Part shown: piece after piece, positions 24,559 to 31,150 of the stretch | How positions within the stretch are numbered: position 1 is the first letter of the stretch | How the letters are laid out: each line of letters begins with the position of its first letter | Assembly: GCF_016921195.1 (NCBI RefSeq) | Contig: NZ_JAFGYF010000001.1 | Coordinates: 1,046,464-1,110,463, forward strand | Origin: Cellulosimicrobium cellulans | GTDB taxonomy: Bacteria > Actinomycetota > Actinomycetes > Actinomycetales > Cellulomonadaceae | Direction of reading: 5' to 3' | Length of the DNA stretch: 64,000 nt | Position numbers and translations under genes: made by a program | The notes under the pieces: generated by a model | Databases searched by the model: none | What the model was told of the DNA's origin: nothing | The model's input: the letters and a program-made list of their open reading frames with translations, nothing else

Positions 24559-24846
24559 GTGACGGATCTCGAGGTTTTCTTTTGGGGCGCCGGGGGCGGC
24601 TTCGTCGGTGAGGTCCTGCTTGCAAACAAGCACCGCATGGGCAAGATTCCCAAGCACTGGGGCACATACCGCTATTGGATCTTCGGCGTCGTGTGGATTG
24701 TGCTTGGCGGCCTTCTTGCCTTGATGCAGGGGCAGTTGTTGGAGCTAAATACACTCGTCGCGTTCCAACTCGGGCTCACAGCGCCACTTGGACTCACTGA
24801 ACTAGCTGGTCGGCTGCCCGAGCCGTCGGTTGGCCGCAAAGAATAG
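24559..24846 (+). CDS. Small three-helix membrane protein, gene 3 of the three-gene cassette
   Basis: 95 aa; GTG 24559, 1 nt after gene 2. Three hydrophobic segments: EVFFWGAGGGFVGEVLLA, YRYWIFGVVWIVLGGLLALMQ and LVAFQLGLTAPLGLTELA, with a basic loop (NKHRMGKIPKHWG) between the first two. Small membrane proteins paired with soluble partners are typical of effectors in anti-phage or addiction cassettes. That role is an inference from context. Confidence 0.7.
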   Translation: MTDLEVFFWGAGGGFVGEVLLANKHRMGKIPKHWGTYRYWIFGVVWIVLGGLLALMQGQLLELNTLVAFQLGLTAPLGLTELAGRLPEPSVGRKE

Positions 24847-25050
24847 CCTGGCCCTCTCGAGGGTTTCGAGTCCCCGTTGCCGTGGGCGGGCGACGTCTTG
24901 GTGGTCCGCGCCGGGGCGGTGATGGTCGATGTGAGGGTGCCACGGGCGACTCGTCGATCAGCCGAGGGTCTTCATCGTCATCACGCACTAGACCCAACCG
25001 ATGCCGGGCGCGCGTTCGAAGGCGGCGTACTTTCGTGCCGTGGACGCCGT

Positions 25051-25098
25051 AACCGAGGAATCTCGGTTAGCGTCTAGTACGGGATCCCGTACTAGACG
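25051..25098. terminator. Two adjacent palindromes between convergent genes
   Basis: AACCGAG-GAAT-CTCGGTT (25051-25068), then a 28-bp perfect palindrome CGTCTAGTACGGGA plus its complement (25071-25098). The second covers the stop codon of the minus-strand HTH gene. They could end transcription from both sides. Confidence 0.65.
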
Positions 25099-25304
25099 TC
25101 CTCGAGCGACTCCCACCACTCGATAAGGTCGGCAACCCGGATCGAGTACTTTCGTCCCATCCACTTGGCCCTGAGCGGCGGAGGGTACGACGTCGGGTCC
25201 GTCGTCCTGATTGCACGGCGTATCGTCGGCGGCGACACGCCGATGAGGCGCGCGGCCTCGTTGATCCCCACTGCGACGCGGTCCTCAGGCAGCAGCATCG
25301 ACAC
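25092..25304 (-). CDS. Excisionase-family HTH protein
   Basis: 70 aa. It is an HTH_17-like domain: GINEAARLIGVSPPTIRRAIRTTDPTSYPPPLRAKWMGRKYSIRVADLIEWWESL. The longer loop before the wing (DPTSYPPPLRAKWMG) is typical of AlpA/excisionase members. It starts at ATG 25304 or ATG 25298; no clear Shine-Dalgarno. One of two such genes next to attR. Confidence 0.68.
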   Translation of the reverse strand: MSMLLPEDRVAVGINEAARLIGVSPPTIRRAIRTTDPTSYPPPLRAKWMGRKYSIRVADLIEWWESLEDV

Positions 25305-25470
25305 GAAGCGAAGCCTCCCGCAAGGCGGGGCGTCGCCGCAAGGCTGTCATGACCGCGAACAAGATGCGTTTGGCAGCAGCATCTCGTTCAATCGGGTACG
25401 CGCCTCCAGCGCGAAGCACATCTGCCGACGGGGTCCACGAGACGAACGCCGTCGATCCGGCGACGTCGGG

Positions 25471-25492
25471 CGATGTTTCATTTGAAACATCG
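25471..25492. promoter_or_regulatory. parS-like palindrome
   Basis: CGATGTTTCA-TT-TGAAACATCG, perfect 10-bp arms. The core TGTTTCATTTGAAACA matches the bacterial parS consensus TGTTTCACGTGAAACA except for the two central bases. No parA or parB gene lies nearby. The surrounding 25305-25557 has no ORF that I can support. Confidence 0.5.
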
Positions 25493-25557
25493 CGTCAGGG
25501 GAACGGCCAGGGTTCTGGCAGTTCGCGAGCGAGCACGAGACGGCGGCCAGCTGACCA

Positions 25558-25821
25558 TCACTGAGTTCTCGGCGAAGCGCCGGGTGTCGACCTGGATTGC
25601 CGGCGCGCTCGGGACGGCGGCGTGAGGCCCGAGCGATTCTCGCGCTGCGCCTTCACGCGCACGCTCTCGAGGTACTCGTCGAGGTCGATTCGGGTGACCC
25701 GGATCGCTCGGCCGATGCGGCGGTATGGCATCTCGCCCGCCGCGATCGCCCTGCGCACCGAGTACTCGGAGATGCCGAGGATCTCAGCGGCCCGGGCGAC
25801 CGTGAGTAGAAGTGGCTCCAT
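25558..25821 (-). CDS. Excisionase-like HTH protein next to attR
   Basis: 87 aa; ATG 25821 with GGGAG about 8 nt upstream. The HTH_17 domain is MEPLLLTVARAAEILGISEYSVRRAIAAGEMPYRRIGRAIRVTRIDLDEYL, followed by a basic, Ser/Pro-rich tail of ~35 residues. Its promoter region reaches to within 150 bp of attR. It may be the recombination directionality factor, or a competitor of the protein at 13619. Confidence 0.75.
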   Translation of the reverse strand: MEPLLLTVARAAEILGISEYSVRRAIAAGEMPYRRIGRAIRVTRIDLDEYLESVRVKAQRENRSGLTPPSRARRQSRSTPGASPRTQ

Positions 25822-25968
25822 GTGGGCATGCTCCCACCCACCGTTTACCCGGCGGAATCGATGGGATCGAACGGGAACCGACGGGAGCGCGGATGTCCGC
25901 TCGGACCTGTGTCTGCGCAGGTGAGAGGCGCTATCGGGCATCCACCGGCTATCGACGGGAAGCGTCGG

Positions 25969-26012
25969 CTCGTAATGAATAGGTCAAGGGTTCGATTCCC
26001 TTAGGCGGCTCC
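25969..26012 (+). repeat. attR: 44-bp copy of the tRNA-Thr 3' end
   Basis: Identical to 11644-11687. It lacks the 5' half of the tRNA, so no second functional tRNA exists. Confidence 0.95.
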
Positions 26013-26022
26013 GACATCGAGG

Positions 26023-26050
26023 CCCTGACCAGCGGAAACGCTGGTCAGGG
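26023..26050 (+). terminator. Original tRNA-Thr terminator, displaced by the element
   Basis: CCCTGACCAGCG, a GAAA loop and its exact complement, then CTTCGTCGTT. It lies 10 nt behind attR where the tRNA gene would have ended before integration. 26051-26297 contains no gene that I can support. Confidence 0.85.
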
Positions 26051-26297
26051 CTTCGTCGTTCCCCGAGGGTGGTGTGCCGTCCGCCCTCGCTCGGTGCGAC
26101 GTCAGGGCCTCGACGCCGCCGCACCGACCACACCCACCTCGACGTGTCGTCAGTAGCCGACCACCTGATGCCGGACCGACGGGGCGCACCGCCGGGCATC
26201 CGCCGACTGTTCGCCTTCTGGACGGGCTGTCGTCACCGGCCGGACGCGTTCACGGTCTTGGCTCGTGCCGATGCCACCCGACGAGACGAGGCCCACG

Positions 26298-26504
26298 ATG
26301 GTCGAGAGCCCGGTGACTCTCCGCGAGACCGACACGCCGACACGTCGCCCGACCCTTCCTCTGACGGCGCGTTCCGCACACGTTCCGCGGCCGGTGGTCG
26401 CGGCGCACGACCCGTCGGACCCGGACTACACGGCGGGGGACGTCGACGAGCTGGTGCGGTGGCAGCGCCGCGCGGCCCGGGGCGCCGCGCCGCGCACGCG
26501 CTGA
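26298..26504 (+). CDS. Small hypothetical protein
   Basis: 68 aa; ATG 26298 with GAGG upstream. Low-complexity, Thr/Arg/Pro-rich N-terminal half, then AAHDPSDPDYTAGDVDELVRWQRRAARGA, which looks like one amphipathic helix. No family recognised. It converges on the following minus-strand gene with a 4-nt gap. Confidence 0.5.
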   Translation: MVESPVTLRETDTPTRRPTLPLTARSAHVPRPVVAAHDPSDPDYTAGDVDELVRWQRRAARGAAPRTR

Positions 26505-26508
26505 GCGC

Positions 26509-27258
26509 TCAGCCGACGCGGCGCAGGAGCAGGATCGCGCCACCGGCGGCAGCGGCGACGAGCCCGCCGACGCCGACGACGGCCAGCGTCGGGAACTCCT
26601 CGTCCGCGGGCGGGGGAGGCGCCATGCGCTCGGCGACGGACGTCAGGGGCGTGCGCGACGGCTCCGGCCGGGGCGCCGTGGGCGTCTCGGTGGGGGTGGG
26701 CTCGACGGGGGCCTCGGTCGTCGGCTCCTGCGTCGGCTCCTCGGTGACCTCGGGCTCGGGCGCCTCCGCCGTCTCGGCGGGTGCCTCGACGACCGGTGCC
26801 GGCGCCTCGACCACCGGCGCCTCGACGGGCGCCTCCGTCGTGGGGGCGGCAGGCGGCGTCGTGGGCGTGGGCGTGGCGGCCGTGGTGCAGACGGCGGCGT
26901 CGCCGTTCCACCCCGCGAACTGCCGGTCGATGCCCGTCACCAGGACCCAGCTGATGCAGTACCCCTCGCCGTACGGTCCGCGCGCCGGGACGTCGAGCTC
27001 CAGCACGCCGTCGGCCGCGTCCTCCCGCGAGTACCGGTCGCCGAGGTTGCGCGCGTGCGACCCGTCGAGCGCCGTGACGATGTAGCCGAGCCACCCCGAG
27101 GCGTCACGCAGCCGGCTCGCGTCGAAGGACACGGTATCGACGGTGACGGTGAGGCCGCCGCCGCCGTCTCGGTCGTCCGCCTCCGCCGGGGACGCGGCGA
27201 GCGCCGCAGTGACGACCCCCAGCGTCGCGAGCGCGAGCAGTCGGCCAGCGGCGCGCAT
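26509..27258 (-). CDS. Secreted protein with Pro/Thr/Glu-rich stalk and C-terminal membrane anchor
   Basis: 249 aa. Signal peptide (LLALATLGVVTAALAASPAEA) and a ~95-residue beta-rich domain with one Cys pair (GYCISW...AVCTT) come first. A ~95-residue stalk of Thr/Pro/Glu/Ala repeats follows, then a C-terminal helix (TLAVVGVGGLVAAAAGGAILLL) ending RRVG. The tail resembles a cell-wall-anchored protein, but no LPxTG or LAxTG motif precedes the helix, so membrane anchoring is likelier. ATG 27258 has GGAGG 5 nt upstream. Confidence 0.78.
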   Translation of the reverse strand: MRAAGRLLALATLGVVTAALAASPAEADDRDGGGGLTVTVDTVSFDASRLRDASGWLGYIVTALDGSHARNLGDRYSREDAADGVLELDVPARGPYGEGYCISWVLVTGIDRQFAGWNGDAAVCTTAATPTPTTPPAAPTTEAPVEAPVVEAPAPVVEAPAETAEAPEPEVTEEPTQEPTTEAPVEPTPTETPTAPRPEPSRTPLTSVAERMAPPPPADEEFPTLAVVGVGGLVAAAAGGAILLLRRVG

Positions 27259-27370
27259 CATCACCTCCGGGTCGGCTCGGGTGTGTGCTCCGCGGCACAT
27301 CGTACGCAGTCCCGGCTCGCCGCCGGAAAGCCGTCGGAAGGTCGCCGGAAGGCCTGCCACGAGCCCGGAC

Positions 27371-27407
27371 AAATCGTTCGACGGCGACGCTCGCGCCGCC
27401 CTAGCGT
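27371..27407 (+). promoter_or_regulatory. Promoter of the erm-like gene, WhiB7-like AT-rich element
   Basis: AAATCG is followed by TTCGAC (27377-27382) as a possible -35, 19 nt spacing, then TAGCGT (27402-27407) as -10. An A/T-rich stretch just upstream of the -35 is the hallmark of WhiB7-controlled antibiotic-resistance promoters in actinobacteria. The assignment is by eye. Confidence 0.45.
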
Positions 27408-27414
27408 GGCCGTC

Positions 27415-27492
27415 ATGTTCGTGATGACGATGGTGCGTCGTGGCCGGGCCGGCCTCGCGACGCGAGTGGGGATGGCACCCGCTCACCGCTGA
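27415..27492 (+). CDS. 25-codon leader ORF overlapping the erm-like gene
   Basis: ATG 27415 lies 7 nt after the -10 box, so it would be read from a leaderless mRNA. The peptide begins MFVMTMVRRGR and stops at TGA 27490. It contains Phe-Val like the ErmC leader's IFVI motif and an Arg-Gly-Arg (+X+) motif at residues 9-11, the type at which macrolide-bound ribosomes stall. The erm-like start (GTG 27440) lies inside it, in another frame. Function as a drug-sensing leader is inferred. Confidence 0.5.
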   Translation: MFVMTMVRRGRAGLATRVGMAPAHR

Positions 27493-27982
27493 GCACGCCG
27501 CGCGCGTGGTCGACGACGCCGGCGTGCGTCCCGGTCAGCTCGTCCTCGATCTCGGGGCCGGGGACGGGGCGCTCACGCGGCCCCTCGTGGCTGCGGGCGC
27601 GCGCGTCCTCGCCGTCGAGCTGCACCCGCGGCGCGCCCGCGCCCTGCGTGAGCGCTTCGCCGGTGCGGACGTGACGGTCCTGGAGATCGACCTCGCCGAC
27701 CTGCGCCTGCCGCGGCGTCCGTTCCGCGTCGTCGCGAACCCGCCGTTCGGGTTGACGTCGCCCCTGCTCGCCCGCGTGCTCGCGCGGGGCTCCGCGCTCG
27801 TGGCGGCGGACGTCGTCGTGCAGCGGCAGGCCGCGCGGCGCATCGCCGCGGGCGAGGGCACGGCGGGGCGGGCCGCACGGGGCTGGGCGGTCGAGGTCGG
27901 CCGAACCGTGCCGCGCTCGGCGTTCCGGCCGCCGCCGCGCGTCGACGCGGCGGTGCTCCGCGTCCGGCGCGGGCGGCGCTGA
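27440..27982 (+). CDS. Erm-like 23S rRNA (adenine-N6) methyltransferase
   Basis: 180 aa, shorter than usual Erm proteins (~245-260) because most of the C-terminal helical domain is missing. The Rossmann part has SAM motif I VLDLGAGDGALT, VLAVELHPRRARALRERF, ADVTVLEIDLADL and motif IV VVANPPFGLTSPLL. A truncated C-terminus ends in RSAFRPPPRVDAAVLRVRR, the FxPxPxVDSA motif of KsgA/Erm enzymes. Short Erm proteins such as Erm(37) are known in mycobacteria. It probably methylates A2058 and confers macrolide-lincosamide tolerance. GTG 27440 has no good ribosome site, consistent with coupling to the leader ORF. Confidence 0.8.
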   Translation: MAGPASRREWGWHPLTAEHAARVVDDAGVRPGQLVLDLGAGDGALTRPLVAAGARVLAVELHPRRARALRERFAGADVTVLEIDLADLRLPRRPFRVVANPPFGLTSPLLARVLARGSALVAADVVVQRQAARRIAAGEGTAGRAARGWAVEVGRTVPRSAFRPPPRVDAAVLRVRRGRR

Positions 27983-27989
27983 GGCACCT

Positions 27990-28601
27990 CTACGCGCTCG
28001 GTCGGGTACCGAGCGTCGCGAGCCACGCGACGAGCGCCTCGCACACCGCCGCGTCCTGGCCCTTGAGGTCGTGCGCGCCCGGCAGCTCGACGCGCGTGAC
28101 CGGGCCGGGGATCGCGGCAGTGTGCTCGGCGAGCTCGTCGGGCGTCGCGAACGGGTCGGTGAGCCCCGACACGAGGAGCACGGGCACGCGGAGGTCGGGG
28201 AAGTGGTCGGTGCGCAGGCGCTCGGGCTTGCCCGGTGGGTGCAGGGGGTAGCTGACGAGCGCGAGCCCGGCCGTGGGCAGCCCCTCGGCCACGGCCATCG
28301 AGCACATGCGGCCGCCGTACGAGCGGCCGCCGAGCACGAGGCGGTCCGTCGTGGTGCCGAGCTCGGCGGCGAACGCCTCGGCCTCGGCGCGCACGTGGGC
28401 GATCGCGATCGGCGGCCGGTCCGGCATCCGCCTGCCCGCGGTCCGGTACGGGAAGTCGACGCGGCGCACGGGCACGGGCGGGTCGAGCGCGGCGAGCGCG
28501 TCGTCGATCGCGACGAGCGCGCGGTGGTCGCGGCTCGCGCCGGCTCCCGGCGTGAGCAGGACGCCGGCGACGGGCCGGTCGTCGAGGTTCGGCGTGGTCA
28601 C
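27990..28601 (-). CDS. Alpha/beta hydrolase, KANL3/Tex30-like
   Basis: 203 aa. GVLLTPGAGASRDHRALVAIDDAL (oxyanion loop), VRRVDFPYRTAGRR, the nucleophile elbow LGGRSYGGRMCS, acid in VSGLTDPFATPDEL and His in LPGAHDLKG form a complete triad. Members of this small family are dienelactone-hydrolase-like with unknown substrates. It converges on the erm-like gene with a 7-nt gap. Confidence 0.85.
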   Translation of the reverse strand: MTTPNLDDRPVAGVLLTPGAGASRDHRALVAIDDALAALDPPVPVRRVDFPYRTAGRRMPDRPPIAIAHVRAEAEAFAAELGTTTDRLVLGGRSYGGRMCSMAVAEGLPTAGLALVSYPLHPPGKPERLRTDHFPDLRVPVLLVSGLTDPFATPDELAEHTAAIPGPVTRVELPGAHDLKGQDAAVCEALVAWLATLGTRPSA

Positions 28602-28661
28602 CGCCCCAGTCTCGCAGCGCGCAAGCCGTGGTCGCGGTCGGAAGCGGCGTCGAGGCCCGGG

Positions 28662-30959
28662 TCACCGGGAGGCGAGCCGCGCCGGGTCGAGGTCGATGCG
28701 GCGCAGGAGCTGCGCGTTGAGCGCCACGATGACCGTCGAGGCGGACATGAGGATCGCGCCCACCGCCATCGGCATGACGAACCCGACCGGGGCGAGCACG
28801 CCCGCCGCGAGCGGCACCGCCGCGATGTTGTAGCCCGCGGCCCACCACAGGTTCTGCTGCATCTTGCGGTACGAGGCGTGCGACAGCTCGATGATCGACA
28901 GCACGGCGCGCGGGTCGGAGCCCGCGAGGATGACGCCGGCCGACGCGATGGCGACGTCCGTCCCGGCGCCGATCGCGATGCCGACGTCCGCCTGCGCGAG
29001 CGCCGGGGCGTCGTTGACGCCGTCGCCGACCATCGCGACGACGCGGCCGTCGTGCTGGAGCTCCGCGACCTTCGCGTCCTTGTCCTCGGGGCGCACGCCC
29101 GCGAACACCTGGTCGATGCCCAGCTCGCGGCCGACCGCCCGAGCCACTGGCTCGGCGTCGCCCGTGATCATGACGACCTCGATGCCGCGCCGGTGCAGCG
29201 CGTCGACGGCCTCGCGCGACTCGGGGCGGATCGCGTCCGCGAGGGCGAACGCGCCCACGACCTCGCCGGTCGCGGGCTCGTGCCCCGCCACGGGCGCGAC
29301 CACCACGTGCAGGACGGTCGCGCCGTCGTGGGCCCAGGCGTCGGCGTCGGGCAGGGGGTCGAGGTTGCGCTCGCGCAGGAGCGCGGGCCCGCCGACCGCG
29401 ACGCGCCGCGCGCCGTGCGGCGTGGGCACCGTCGCCTCGACCCCGACCGCGGTGAGCGACCGGAAGTCGGTCGCCTGCGGGACGTCGAGGCCGTGCCCGC
29501 TGCGCTCCTCCGCCGCTCGCACGATCGCGCGCGCGAGCGGGTGCTGGCTGTCGGCCTCGGCCGCAGCGGCGAGCGCGAGGAGCTCGTCCTCGGTCGTGCC
29601 GCCCGCGGTCGCGAGGTGGGCCACGACCGGCTCGCCCGCGGTGAGCGTCCCCGTCTTGTCGAACAGGACCGTGTCCACCGTGCGCATGCGCTCGAGCGCG
29701 AGGCGGTCCTTGACCAGGACGCCGGCCTTCGCGGCGCGCTCGGTCGACAGCGAGACGACGAGCGGGATCGCGAGCCCCAGCGCGTGGGGGCACGCGATGA
29801 CGAGCACGGTGATCGCGCGGATCAGCGCCTGCTCGGGCGTGCCGAAGAGGAGCCACAGGGCGATCGTCAGGGCTGCCGCGCCGAGCGCGTACCAGAACAG
29901 CCAGCCGGCGGCGCGGTCGGCGAGGCGCTGCGTCTTGGTCGAGGACGCCTGGGCGTCGGCGACGAGCCGCTGGATGCCCGCGAGCGCGGTGTCCTCGCCG
30001 ACGGCCGTGATCCGCACGCGCAGCGCGTCGTCCGTCGCGACGGTCCCGGCGACGACGGCGTCCCCGACGGTGCGGCGCACGGGCCGCGACTCGCCGGTGA
30101 TCATCGACTCGTCGACGTCCGCGGACCCCGACGCGACCTCGCCGTCCGCGGGCACGCGCCCGCCCGGCCGGACGACGACGAGGTCGCCCACGCGCAGGTC
30201 GGTCGGCGCGACGGTCGTGACCGACCCGTCGTCCGCCACCCGCTCCGCCTCGTCCGGGAGGAGCGCGGCGAGCGAGTCGAGCGCCGACGCCGTCTGGGCG
30301 AGCGAGCGAATCTCGAGCCAGTGGCCGAGCAGCATGATGACGACGAGGAGCGCGAGCTCCCACCACACGTCGAGCTCGTGCGCGAGCAGCCCCAGGCTCG
30401 CCCCGAGCGAGGACACGAACGCGACCGTGATCGCGAGCGAGATGAGCGTCATCATCCCGGGCTTGCGCCCGCGGAGCTCGCTCACCGCGCCCGTGAGGAA
30501 CGGGCGTCCGCCCCAGAAGTAGACGACCGTGCCGAGCACGGGGGAGACCCAGGGCAGCCACGCGGCGTCGGGCAGGTCGTAGCCGAGGAGCATCGCGAAC
30601 ATCGGGCTCAGCACGACGGTCGGCACCGCGAGGACGAGCATGACCCAGAACAGGCGGCGGAACCGCGCGACGTGGTCGTCGTGCCCGCCGTGGCCCGCGT
30701 GGCCGGACATGTCGTGACCGGCGTGGCCGGACACGTCGTGTCCCGCACGGCCGGACACGATGTGACTGGCGTGGCCGGACGCGTCGTGGTCCGCGTGGTC
30801 CGACATGCCGTGGCCGGCGTGGTCGTCGTGCGCGTGGTCCTCCGTCGCGACCGACCGGGCCGCGTCGTGCTCGTGGCCCTCGTGCTGAGCGGCGTCGTGC
30901 GGGTGCGACGCGTGGCGCGTGTCGTCCGTGCCGTCGCCGTGCTCCCTGCGGTGGTCCAC
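28662..30959 (-). CDS. copB: Copper/silver P-type ATPase, CopB type, with His-rich N-terminus
   Basis: 765 aa. The first ~85 residues are extremely His/Asp/Gly-rich, with GHDVSGHAGHDMSGHAGHGG-type repeats as a metal buffer instead of a CxxC domain. Eight membrane helices follow. Diagnostic motifs are the ion-binding CPH (VIACPHALGLAIPL), TGES (ITGESRPV), phosphorylation site DKTGTLT, the HP locus (DSQHPLARAIV) and GDGVNDAPAL. CPH defines the IB-3 subgroup (Cu2+/Cu+/Ag+ efflux). GTG 30959 is chosen for its GGAGG 4 nt upstream. A CsoR-like operator lies just upstream. Confidence 0.92.
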   Translation of the reverse strand: MDHRREHGDGTDDTRHASHPHDAAQHEGHEHDAARSVATEDHAHDDHAGHGMSDHADHDASGHASHIVSGRAGHDVSGHAGHDMSGHAGHGGHDDHVARFRRLFWVMLVLAVPTVVLSPMFAMLLGYDLPDAAWLPWVSPVLGTVVYFWGGRPFLTGAVSELRGRKPGMMTLISLAITVAFVSSLGASLGLLAHELDVWWELALLVVIMLLGHWLEIRSLAQTASALDSLAALLPDEAERVADDGSVTTVAPTDLRVGDLVVVRPGGRVPADGEVASGSADVDESMITGESRPVRRTVGDAVVAGTVATDDALRVRITAVGEDTALAGIQRLVADAQASSTKTQRLADRAAGWLFWYALGAAALTIALWLLFGTPEQALIRAITVLVIACPHALGLAIPLVVSLSTERAAKAGVLVKDRLALERMRTVDTVLFDKTGTLTAGEPVVAHLATAGGTTEDELLALAAAAEADSQHPLARAIVRAAEERSGHGLDVPQATDFRSLTAVGVEATVPTPHGARRVAVGGPALLRERNLDPLPDADAWAHDGATVLHVVVAPVAGHEPATGEVVGAFALADAIRPESREAVDALHRRGIEVVMITGDAEPVARAVGRELGIDQVFAGVRPEDKDAKVAELQHDGRVVAMVGDGVNDAPALAQADVGIAIGAGTDVAIASAGVILAGSDPRAVLSIIELSHASYRKMQQNLWWAAGYNIAAVPLAAGVLAPVGFVMPMAVGAILMSASTVIVALNAQLLRRIDLDPARLASR

Positions 30960-30973
30960 CCTTCCTCCTCCCG

Positions 30974-30990
30974 ATACCCCTACGGGGTAT
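30974..30990. promoter_or_regulatory. CsoR-like copper operator
   Basis: ATACCCC-TAC-GGGGTAT, a perfect inverted repeat 15 nt upstream of the ATPase start. CsoR-family repressors bind TACCC...GGGTA sequences of this kind and release copper-efflux genes in Cu(I). No csoR gene is in the window. Confidence 0.75.
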
Positions 30991-31062
30991 CCATCCGTCT
31001 CGATCATGCCCCCGCGTACCCGTCTCGTCAACCCCTCCGGAGGGGCCGGCCCCGGACGCACG

Positions 31063-31112
31063 ACAGCCCGTGCGCGGATCGGCGGGAGGGTGCCGAGCCG
31101 CGCACGGGCTGT
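31063..31112. terminator. 15-bp stem terminator between two minus-strand operons
   Basis: ACAGCCCGTGCGCGG and its exact complement enclose a 20-nt loop, 39 nt past the stop codon of the isomerase gene. Confidence 0.75.
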
Positions 31113-31150
31113 GTCCGGCGGACCGGGGGCGTGGCCCCGGTCCGCCCGGT

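Larger units (their letters stand above)
11644..26012. mobile_element. 14.3-kb integrated element in the tRNA-Thr gene (remnant prophage or satellite)
   Basis: It is bounded by identical 44-bp repeats and carries a tyrosine integrase next to attL. Contents in order are: integrase, XRE regulator, excisionase-like HTH protein, unknown gene, replication-initiator-like gene with iterons, four overlapping small genes, an HTH gene cluster, tail tape measure protein, Excalibur-type secreted protein, MmpS-like protein, membrane protein, HNH-like zinc protein, a lower-G+C three-gene cassette and two HTH proteins. No terminase, portal, capsid, holin or lysin gene was recognised. Composition is mosaic: the tape measure gene and the 23.4-24.9 kb cassette use more A/T-ending codons than the rest. 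Confidence 0.93.

Noticed and set aside
24877..25077. 66-codon ORF after the three-gene cassette
   Set aside because: No ribosome site, unconvincing composition and it runs into the palindromes; treated as non-coding.
25349..25564. 71-codon ORF carrying the parS-like site
   Set aside because: Third codon positions are not coding-like, there is no ribosome site and no recognisable domain; only the palindrome was kept.
25961..26012. Second tRNA-Thr gene at attR
   Set aside because: Only the 3' 44 bp are present; the acceptor 5' strand and D arm are missing.
27535..30561. 1008-codon minus-strand open frame
   Set aside because: Arg/Ala/Pro-rich translation typical of a wrong frame; the P-type ATPase and hydrolase occupy the true frames.
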